Positions 55,235 to 64,000 of a DNA stretch of 64,000 bases are shown in pieces. The notes below the pieces were generated by a model. That model made no database searches, had not been told where the DNA came from, and saw only the letters and a list, made by a program, of their open reading frames with translations. The stretch covers positions 12,418,001-12,482,000 of the forward strand of contig OY987306.1 in assembly GCA_963920635.1 (NCBI GenBank). The letters run 5' to 3'. This DNA is from Pseudeuparius sepicola (taxonomy: Eukaryota > Arthropoda > Insecta > Coleoptera > Anthribidae). The translations under genes and the position numbers were made by a program. How positions within the stretch are numbered: position 1 is the stretch's first letter; every line of letters begins with the position of its first letter.

Positions 55235-55858
55235 GGGACATTTTAATGCCGATTTCAAGAAAATTTATTTGTGTCAAAATATCAGTGGCATCTATTTGGC
55301 TATGTAATAATTTATGCAAAAATATTAGTGAGGAACATTTTCTTCTAAAAACCAGTGACTGGAACAGAAAATGTATTCAAATACATCTCATATGGCAATC
55401 CCCGTTCAGGGTATATCCCATCCAATTTGAAAACTAAGAATTTAAGAAATTGTCTTTATACACTTTCGATAGATTCTTTGTAAGAGTTAGAAGAGCACCA
55501 AATTAGTGATGCATATTCAAATTTGGATCTGACATAGGCTAAGTATAGAGCAAAGAACGCAGTGAGATTAGTGAATGAACGACAGTTTCTAACAATGAAA
55601 CCGTATGACCTATAAGCTGCATTTATTTTGTTAGAAATGTTCTATAAACGAGAGTCTCGAAACGAATATAACACCCAAATCATTAGTTTTGTCACAGCGA
55701 GAAATAACAGTAGTCAGTATGGTATAATTGAATGGAATAATTGATTTTTTGCGGGAGTAAGTAACCACAGTACATTTAGAAGGGTTCAAATGATGGGAAC
55801 AAGATACTATTGTGCTAAAGGTTCTGTACAAAGGAAATATCAAAGTCATTCGTATATT
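55235..55858 (-). pseudogene. Jockey-like non-LTR reverse transcriptase C-terminal relic
   Basis: Minus strand: LNPSKCTVVTYSRKKSIIPF, then ISRCDKTNDLGVIFVSRLSF, a frame change near 55630, INAAYRSYGFIVRNCRSF, VRSKFEYASLIWCSSNSYK, a stop, then FKLDGIYPERGLPYE, RKCSSLIFLHKLLHSQID and TQINF. This is the RT thumb and downstream connection of Jockey/CR1-type elements (NPxKC...DLGVxxDSxLxF...G...RS-LEY-S-IW). Catalytic domains upstream are absent. Nothing follows beyond 55235. Confidence 0.82.
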
Positions 55859-57182
55859 TTTTATTTTGCTTTACTAATTTTAAAATGGTAAAAAGAAAAA
55901 CAATATGACAAAATTGTATTGCGATATATAAATGTATATAAAATATGTTTTTTGTTCACAACAAGCTTTTACAGTTCTACATTCAAACATAAATATGCTT
56001 AGGTACATATTATAATATATAAATATATACATACTAGGTATTAATACACAAATTGATGAAAGCGGGGCACCAAAGAATAACATTTAGTGAAGATGAAGAT
56101 ACTGTAAACTTAAACCAGACGACATAGAAAACCATATCGAATGCAATTGTAATACAAAAATATTTTATTTTTATTCACCCACATCAAATATAATTTTTCG
56201 TGGTGTTTCAAGATTCCAAAAAGCAACATTTTATGTATAATATTTACCAAGGTCACTTTTTTATAATTATAATTGTTTGATTGGCCATAGTGATGTCCAC
56301 GTAAATGAAGTACAGGTACAACAGAGTATTTTAAGCTGTGGGTACAGTAGGAATTTTGAATTATTTATGAAAACACAAACAATTTGATAAATAGACGAAT
56401 AAATAAATAGACTGATGTCAGCAAATGAAAATAATATCTTCTCAACAATAAAAGCTGAAAGCTTTAACAGAATCTGATGAGCCATGTACACCATATTATA
56501 TTTTGGTATAAGAATATATTAAACCTATACTGTTCGAAACCGTATAAATAACGTGGAGGACCTGGACTCTAGGACAGTTGATTCTGATCCACCTCGGCCT
56601 ACATTATTCTTCTGCATTTATGCAGTGTGCTGGCAGTTAGAACTTGTAGCATATTCTGCATCTATGCAATTCCTGCTGGAGAGTGCTGGCAGCAATATTT
56701 AAATTTACACCTTTGCATCTGTGCTACTCCTTGGGAAGCAAAAGGTAACACCAAAGTTGAATTTAAAAAGAAATCATTAAATAAAAATTTTACCACTATG
56801 GTGTGAACTTTTTGGAGGACACTGTATAGTGCAAACTCCCAGGACAAAATAAATAATCTCATTGACAAACAAGCGGGAATTGTGGATATTTTACCGACAA
56901 CCCACATCTAACCGTAACCAGTAAACATCTCCTGGGCAGTTTACATTTAGGAAAATTCAACTACTGTTACAAGAATATGATGGAGATGCAATAGATACAG
57001 TTATCCAGATATTTTTTGGTGGATTGTAAGGTACGAAAATTAGTAGGTAATGACAGGGCAACTTGGATTTCTGGCACCATCTGTCATATTAGCTAACTGG
57101 CTTCTCCATAAACAAGCATATTGCGTGGTAACATTTTGAAATTTTCGTGTAATGTTCCCAAAAATGAAAGTTTACAATTTAA
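55859..57182. other. no recognised gene
   Basis: AT-rich. Small open frames (67-81 codons) have no recognisable domain. GCAGTGTGCTGGCAG near 56620 and GAGAGTGCTGGCAGC near 56680 are loosely repeated. Confidence 0.45.
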
Positions 57183-57825
57183 GGGGGGGTTGCTGACAGA
57201 GAAAGTGAAGTTAGATTTCGTATTTTTTTAAGTTGTATAGCATAAAATCTTTTAGTGAAGGAATAACAAGAGGCGCATCTAATGCGGGGATTTCGAGCCA
57301 GATTTCTACGCCCCGGCCAACTGCTTTAGGGCGACTAATCGACGAGAAACCGCATCAAGTCGTCCTAAAGCAGTTGACCGGGATCTCTCGGCGATGACAT
57401 TTTAGTCCCGGGCGACGCCGTAGCACGACACGATCGATGAGAAACCGCTTCAATTCGTCCTAAAACAATTGACCGGGATCTATCGAAATTGAGATTGTGG
57501 ACTCGCTATTATACGTGACGGTAGCGCCTCTTACTATCTTCACTCAACGATAAAATCTAATAACATTTTACCTGGCAAAAATTTAGTACAAACATCTGTC
57601 TTCATTTTAAGCATAAGATCTTACAAGTAGTGTTTTGTTTTATAGGTTATGAAACCCTTGGGAAAAAAATAATTCCAGTGCATATGCTTTTAAGATCTTA
57701 TGATTAAAATGAAGACATAAATGTTTGTACTAAATTTTTGCCAGGTAAAATGTTATTAGATTTTATGCTATACAACTTAAAAAAATACGAAATCTAACCT
57801 CACTTTCTCTGTTGGCAACACCCCC
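57183..57825. mobile_element. 643-bp MITE with TTAA flanks (piggyBac-type target)
   Basis: Inverted ends of about 67 bp (GGGGGGGTTGCTGACAGAG and complement of CTCTGTTGGCAACACCCCC; then TTAGATTTCGTATTTTTTTA on both) lie between TTAA at 57179-57182 and 57826-57829. The TTAA target and G-rich tips suggest piggyBac mobilisation. The GC-rich interior contains a 53-bp direct repeat. No transposase. Confidence 0.82.
57339..57485. repeat. 53-bp direct repeats within the TTAA MITE
   Basis: CGAGAAACCGCATCAAGTCG (57343) and TGAGAAACCGCTTCAATTCG (57438) each continue into TCCTAAA.CA.TTGACCGGGAT. The first copy also pairs with an upstream GGCCAACTGCTTTAGGGCGA as a hairpin. Confidence 0.8.
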
Positions 57826-57829
57826 TTAA

Positions 57830-60800
57830 ACCATACCTGTTTTTAACAACCTATAAACTTTTTTGCCTGGCCGCATTTACAGCTTTATGGTAACCACAAT
57901 AGCAAAATGGCTATAAAAGAAAATATGCATGCAGCAGCTTACCACTTTAAAAATATTGCTGTGTTCGCTTCTGACATGATTACAGGTGAATGCATGATAT
58001 AAATATTACTTAAAAATATCAAGTCTTATAAATCCTGTAATTTAATTCTGGCCTTTAAAAAACTAAGACTCATACGATATTTAAACATTAAAATAAATAA
58101 TAGTAAACTGGAATAGAAAACTTAGACTTGCATTTTGTCATGTTTTATCCTTTCAAAATGCAGTCATTTACGTTTCCGGAGCCTATATCCGAATGTTATT
58201 TATTTTTTACATTAATGCTGGTTAGAAATAGGTCATACTGGAATAATTGAACTAAAGATAGTTTAACTTATAAAAGAATAATAATTACAATACTGTATTT
58301 TGTTAGCTATTTTACACAAGCCTATGTAACACATGCATAATAATTAACACCTAGGGAATGGGTAAGTAAAGAGGAGTTACCATCATATAAGAAATGATTG
58401 TTAAGTACTTACAACAAAAAAGTAACAATGGACTAGAGTAAAATTCGAATTGCGAAGATATAGATATTTTTTATCCAATTATTGGATATTTCTAATGCCT
58501 ATGACTGTTAACAAAAATACGTTAAGAAATATTTTAAATGGTAAAGTTTTACGAAGGTTTGCTTAGCCTAATTCATCCATTCACTTAAAAATAATGGAAA
58601 AATGTGTTTGGAAGTAGGGCACTGTGCTTTATCTTACAGTGAAACTTAACCTAAACCACAATCACGCTTTTTCTTAGCAGGCAAATAACTTAATGACAGA
58701 TTTGGCTTCTTTCTCTTAAACTGTATGTTTACAAATTAATTTGCAGAAATGATGGAGCTTCAATAAAAAACAATACTATAAACTTAATAGCAAATATTAA
58801 TTCATGACAAAATCCACAAATACAATGCAAAGACAAATTTATTTTCAATATATATTAATATTGGTAGCGTTTAAGATTCCCAATCATACCAAGCGCTTTG
58901 ATTGCTGCGCTTTATAATTTCGTTTGCTAGCGCTAGCGTTTCGTTAAACGGCTAATTTTATGTCAGTAAAGCTAGCACTCGAAATGTCGCAATATAAAAA
59001 TAAAATAAGCTCAAATACAGCCTCAAAAAAGTAAATCACGAAATCGAAATTTTACAATGTCTTTCACCACAACAAAATAACGTAAATAGAGCCAATCAAG
59101 GGAACTGACAGAACAAAGTAAGGTTAGAATAAACCACTTATAGCAATCGCGAGTGACCAAGCCGTTCAAAGCGCGCAAGCATCAATCCGCTTGCAAGCGA
59201 TTGCAATCGCTTTGTCGTCTTAAACACACCCATTGGCCTGTTACTAATACAACAGAAAATATAGTTTCACAACAGAAAGCTCCTTAACAATAACTGTCAA
59301 ATGCTAACTTCATACTCCAAAAATAAGCAAATGCATTTCTTATGAAATGATATTTTCCTAAAATATAATCTTCCCAATTCATAGATTAGCCAACTAGTCC
59401 AATATTAGTCATGATACAACAAAAGAGAGATATGATATTGCGCAGGTTGGACACAATATTGGCGCGTCACGCGGTTATAAACAATGATACAAGTTGTATT
59501 ATCTGGTTATAAACAACCGAAACATCAGAAACGTCTGAGTGTCATTGTAGTGTGTTCTCTGCATTTTCAGCCGATTTGCGGAAAAAAAAATGAAATTGCT
59601 CTTTGTGAACGTAAATTCTAACCAAGCGGAAACTTTTATGACGAATGACTTTTTTTTGCATCTTATTTCACTCTTTGGTCCATTTGTCCCTTTGTAAACT
59701 CAATCAGTGGACATACTGTAATACTTTGCATGTCATAAGTGGGCGGGAACTTACCGCGTGACGTAATTGCGCAGAAGGGAACGAAATTGAGGCGGCTAAA
59801 TATCATATCTCTCTTTTGTTGTATCATGAATATTAGTGGACTGGTGGAGCTGGAGTCCATTGGACAGCTGTCATTAAGGAGCATTCTGTTCTGAATATAT
59901 GTCCTGTGGGGTCTCAAAGCAGAGGAAAAATAAATCAAGAAGTATAAATGAGGTCCCATTTTGGGCCAAAATTAAACAGCTTGCAGAAAGTTATTTTAAA
60001 AGCTGTAACAAATTTAACTTCGTGTGCGACCTCGGTTCCCACATAAGACACTTTTAGGAGCAAATTTAAATTTAACCTGTTGTGAATGTCAATACAGAAT
60101 CCCAATAATATGATTATTAGTGGCCATATTATTGAATCATTACATAAAGCTAGAATTTTCTTTGGAACAACTAAAGAAAATTATTCATCAAATATTTTAT
60201 ATTTCAGAGACACTCTTAACATATTTCATTGTTATTTTTATTTTTGAATGACATGATTTAGCAAACGGACGGTACTACTGGGTAACTAACCAAAAATGCC
60301 AAAATTATAACCTAATGTATACTTCAAAATTGTGGTGAATGTAAACAAAATAAAATCATTATAGAATTTCTGTCATATCCTTATGTTAGTGTCAGATATT
60401 GGCTAACTGGAGCAGTGTGTGGTGTGTTAGAAAATTGATTTATTAAATACAAATACTATTCATTTAACAGATTCACAGGTAAGTTTGGATTTCCCATAAT
60501 GTCACTTGGTAGCCACAATATTCCTATCGACCTTGCTACCTCAGCTTCCCTTATCACAATGTTAGTGTGTAAATATTTGGTAAAATTTATGAATGAATTG
60601 CTCCGTGTATTGTTTTTTATATGTCTATGAGCTAGAGTATCCTTAAACAAGGATAGTACATAGCAAGTCTGGAAAACAGGTCAGTGCTGAACCTGGGCCA
60701 ACACTATATTAAATAACTACTGTGCAAAGCGCTGTTTCAAGAGATCGCCACTGGTGCCACATGACGAAAAAAATCGACATGGTGGTTTATGTTAAAAAAA

Positions 60801-61515
60801 AAAACTATTGTTGTAGAATATTTTATCAAATAAACAAGCATGCAAATGTTTCGTTACAATGAATTTAATATCCGCAATAAAATAAAATGCTTGCTGGTTA
60901 TGTCCCTTGAATTTGACAAATTTACATAGAATATTTCCATACATTTTCTTAAGAAACAGTTGAAAAAGCAAGCAAGAATATTTTGGTACCTTTTGGTTTG
61001 AAATGAAGTCCATGGCTAGTTGTAGTGTAAGTATAAAACATATTCGATTTTTCAATTTCTTCTTTATAATAATGGACCATTGTTCGCTTTGGGCACAGAA
61101 TAGCCACCGTAACAGAAGCCGCCTTAGCATTACGCCTGTAAGAATAGTTACAATGTATGAACTAGATGGCGCTGGCAGGCTCTTATCCCATTTATTTAAA
61201 TTCACCGCAATTTGCCCGTCGTCTGCACATTTTGTTCCGATAGCAGTCCCCGCCCATCTATTAGCCGTGTTGCCGGATCTACTCAACGTCGAACACTCGT
61301 TTAATAACCTTGATCGCGGTCGTATCGAATCAGCGAACGGTTGAAGCTATTGGGGATATTTTTCAAATTATTCCTATTCTAGACATTGAGCGGGCACGGC
61401 AAAGCGAGATAGGGACAAAAAGCATTAATTTTTAATTAATTCATTGTATTGATTTGAATCAACATTTGGTTTGTTTTTATGGGAATGTGAGTTTTTACAA
61501 TATTTCAAAGTAGTG
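57830..61515. other. mostly unrecognised; small inverted-repeat elements
   Basis: No gene can be supported. 58866-59232 has imperfect inverted ends around GCGTTTAAGA/TCTTAAACAC and GC-rich GCTAGCGCTAGCG. 59394-59845 is a palindromic repeat. 61081-61340 is GC-richer, with open frames of 113 and 164 codons on opposite strands; neither has a recognisable domain, and one could be a gene start or promoter region for a gene outside the window. Confidence 0.4.
59394..59845. repeat. fold-back repeat, about 450 bp
   Basis: TCATGATACAACAAAAGAGA at about 59409 is mirrored by TCTCTTTTGTTGTATCATGA at about 59809, with matching ACTAGTCCAATATTAGT and ATATTAGTGGACTGGT outer edges. Confidence 0.8.
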
Positions 61516-62660
61516 AAACCCCCAAACGAAAAAACTCAGGTGCGTACGTGCCGATCGGGGGGATCAAAAATTAAGAAAAATTCTATTTTCCACAATTGAT
61601 TTTTCGCCAGCTTGATTTTTTTACGAAAATGGCCTTAGAGGCATGCTAGACACTGGAGTAGCACAGAAACGAAAAAACTCAGGTGCGTACGTGAAAATCG
61701 TGGGGATCAAAAATTAAGAAAAATTTTAATTTTCACAATTGATTTTTCGCCAGCTTGATTTTTTTACCAAAATGATGTTAGAGGCACGCTAGACACTGGA
61801 GTAGCACAGAAACGAAAAAACTCAGGTGCATACGTGTCGATCGGGGGGGTCAAAAATCAAGAAAAATTCTAATTTAAACAATTGATTTTTCGCCAGCTTG
61901 ATTTTTTACCAAAATTAGAGGCACGCTATATACTGGAGTAGCACAGAAACGAAAAAACTCAGATGCGTACGTGCCGATCGGGGGGATCAAAAATCAAGAA
62001 AAATTCTATTTTCCACAATTGATTTTTTGCCAGCTTCATTTTTTTGCCAAAATGGCGTTATAGGCACGCTAGACACTGGAGTAGCACAGAAACGAAAAAA
62101 CTCAGGTGCGTACGTGCCGATCGTGGGGATCAAAAACCAAGAAAAATTCTATTTTCCGCAATTGATTTTTTGATTGATTTTTTTACCAAAATGGCGTTAT
62201 AGGCACGCTAGACAATGGAGTAGCACAAAAACGAAAAAACTCAGGTGCGTACGTGCCGATCGGCGGGATCAAAAATTAAGAATAATTCTAATTTCCACAA
62301 TTGATTTTTTGCCAGCTTGATTTTTTACCAAAATGAATATTGAATTTTTTTTGAACCTCCGGATCGGCAAGTACGCCACTGCCTTTTAGACTTTATCTGT
62401 GCTACCCCAGTGAAAAAATCAAGCTGGCGAAAAATCAATTGTGGAAATTAGAATTTTTCTTAATTTTTGATCCCGCCGATCGGCACGTACGCACCTGAGT
62501 TTTTTCGTTTCTGTGATACCCCAGTGTCTAGCACGCGTATAACGTCATTTTGGTAAAAAAAATCAAGCTGGCGAAAAATCAATTGTGGAAATTAGAATTT
62601 TTCTTAATTTTTGATCCCGCCGATCGGCACGTACGCACCTGACTTTTTTCATTTGGGGGT
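61516..62660. repeat. about 140-bp repeat array: six direct plus two inverted copies
   Basis: The marker AAACGAAAAAACTCAGGTGC starts units at 61524, 61677, 61810, 61947, 62090 and 62229 (spacing 133-153 bp). Each contains GCGTACGTGCCGATCGGGG, ATTGATTTTTCGCCAGCTTG and GCTAGACACTGGAGTAGCAC. After a short spacer (about 62335-62400), two copies run in the opposite orientation (62410-62650). The outer edges GAAACCCCCAAACG and CATTTGGGGGTT are mirrored, so the whole array has inverted termini like a transposable unit. No coding sequence. Confidence 0.92.
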
Positions 62661-63544
62661 TGCACCATCACCATAGTATATAAATTTTGCTATTTTCATC
62701 ATTTCTTGGTAAATTGCAAGATGTGAAAACCATCTCTGGAAATAAGAATTTGAAACAATTTATTTCATTCTCAATAATTATTATTACTGGGCTATACAAA
62801 TAGGTACACGACCCTTTTAATTTTTTCAATTTTTGTTTTTTAATGTTGTAGTGACTTTACTTCGTCATTCATTTTATTTGAATTTACTTATTCATTAAGT
62901 ATTTTCCCAATTTGCGGTAGGCACTACCACAGAAAATATACTACGATATATTTTCTGTGGCACTACCTACGCGAAGGAACAGTACTTAGCTGGTCCGCTG
63001 TAAAAACGCGATTCTTGATTCCGATTTCGTTGCTGTCTTCAGGGACGTCTACTGTCTACTTAAATATTGTGACAATGTTCTTGGAATGAGGCAAATTCAT
63101 TTTCTTGAATATTTTTTGTTCCCATTATCGGTATCGAACATGTGATTTGTAGGTATACTTACAATCAGGATCCATTTATTATTTGGTGTGCTGTGTGATA
63201 CAAGATACAAGCATATATTGTTCCGCTACCATAACAAATGAAACATTTGTACAGGTGTGCCATTTGCTTTATTTTGACGTATTTCGCGAAATATGGACGG
63301 ATTTTGATTATTTAAAAAATAATTCGATGGAGACAAAAGTCAGGGATGCAATCACGATGGAGCCCTGAACAATATTGATTTGTGTGAAATATTGCAATTC
63401 ACCGTTAATTGTAAAAGTATAATATAAAGGATTTTTTATAACAGCAAGACCCATCTTTTTGGAGTCTAAAAATTTAAATTCATACATACAATACCTATTA
63501 TCTTACATTATCATACATACAATACAGTAGTATAGCAAGGGGTA
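62661..63544. other. no gene; one palindrome
   Basis: A near-perfect palindrome lies at 62920-62970 (CACTACCACAGAAAATATA and its mirror). The rest is AT-rich and unremarkable. Confidence 0.5.
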
Positions 63545-63600
63545 CTCCAGGGCGGAAGTGACGTCACAAGATGGCCGCCAAGGCGGGAAATTTGAAAATG
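63545..63600 (+). promoter_or_regulatory. ETS/CRE/YY1-like motif cluster
   Basis: GGCGGAAGTGACGTCAC at 63551 contains an ETS core (GGAAGT) fused to a palindromic CRE (TGACGTCA). It is followed at once by AAGATGGCCGCC, a YY1-like site. The order and spacing resemble TATA-less animal promoters, but factor binding is inference and the sequence may be the tip of a repeat. Confidence 0.45.
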
Positions 63601-64000
63601 GCCTTGACCTGCGGGTTCAATGAACTTTAAGGGGTCACGTTCAGTAAACCTTGACCTGAAGGTTATCTAGAGGTCAAGGGGTTACCAGATCGATAACCTT
63701 TAGGGGGTCATTGACCCGCGGTTTCAATGAACTTTAAGGGGCCACGTTCAAACCTTGACCTAAAGGTCAATGAACTTTAAGAGGTCACCTTGTTAACCTT
63801 GACCTGATGGTCAATAAACTTTAAGAGGTCACCTTGTTAACCTTGACCTGAAGGTCAATGAACTTTAAGAGGTCACCTTGAATTAACCTTGACCTAAAGG
63901 TCAATAAACTTTAAGATGTCACCTAGAGTTAACCTTGACCTAAAAGGTCAATGAACTTTAAGAGGTCACCTTGTTAACCTTGACCTGAAGGTCAATGAAC
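63601..64000. repeat. 44-bp tandem repeat dense in AGGTCA half-sites, continues past window
   Basis: Units run AACCTTGACCTGAAGGTCAA, TGAACTTTAAGAGGTCACCT, TGTT, with periods of 44-48 bp from about 63755; more diverged units start near 63601. Each unit contains TGACCT(G/A)(A)AGGTCA, an everted AGGTCA pair, plus a third AGGTCA. The array is cut by the window end. Confidence 0.92.

Noticed and set aside
61160..61180. CTAGATGGCGCTGGC resembling an insect CTCF site
   Set aside because: A single short match with no supporting context; it would occur by chance.
60792..61344. 164- and 113-codon open frames on opposite strands
   Set aside because: No recognisable domain, and the two overlap on opposite strands. 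Mentioned only as a GC-richer region.
63601..64000. CRISPR-like array
   Set aside because: The units are contiguous without unique spacers; it is an ordinary tandem repeat in a eukaryotic context.

Overview
The window looks like AT-rich, repeat-dense arthropod DNA, most likely insect nuclear genome. The evidence is a spliced animal gene with GT-AG introns together with BEL/Pao, Penelope, R4/Dong-like, Jockey-like, hAT, Tc1, IS630-like and Merlin elements side by side. The species cannot be named from sequence alone. No bacterial operon, rRNA operon, tRNA or CRISPR array was seen.

Host gene: only one can be supported. Three exons on the + strand (28799-28894, 29332-29437, 32745-32802) encode the conserved C-terminal zinc finger and RING of a ZNRF1/ZNRF2-type E3 ubiquitin ligase, followed by a poly(A) signal at 33011. 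The 5' exon(s) for the N-terminus were not found and should lie upstream, possibly outside the window.

Layout. 590-2710: large palindromic repeat. 3500-6035: decayed hAT copy with a nested fold-back, then a 1126-bp internally deleted hAT with an exact 8-bp target duplication. 9310-10903 and 34380-35865: two long-arm fold-back elements carrying remnants of an IS630/mariner transposase. 12204-14354: repeat with a decayed Merlin inside it. 14722-20042: a span bounded by 85-bp inverted repeats that holds an open Tc1-type transposase, a 546-bp TA MITE and another fold-back. 21483-23068: complete Merlin with an 8-bp duplication and one frameshift. 23522-23701: (AC)n. 23919-27974: broken BEL/Pao element. 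28799-33016: ZNRF-like gene. 36470-40215: several fold-backs. 40737-47398: hAT copy opened by two insertions, one a head-to-head Penelope pair with a 12-bp duplication, the other about 3 kb with a DUF4817-type transposase remnant. 48660-49450: split reverse-transcriptase relic. 49491-53128: R4/Dong-like non-LTR retrotransposon with an uninterrupted 1132-codon ORF, lying between TAA repeats. 53248-54428: fold-back. 54849-54922: 5S-like SINE promoter region. 55235-55858: Jockey-like RT relic. 57183-57825: TTAA MITE. 61516-62660: about 140-bp repeats with inverted copies. 63545-64000: ETS/CRE/YY1-like motif cluster followed by 44-bp repeats dense in AGGTCA.

The recurring theme is TA-flanked fold-backs whose ends begin CAGGGTG or CAGTG. 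At least six near-complete ones are seen, plus fragments, and two of them still hold recognisable transposase pieces. This gives a direct hint about which enzyme family mobilised them.
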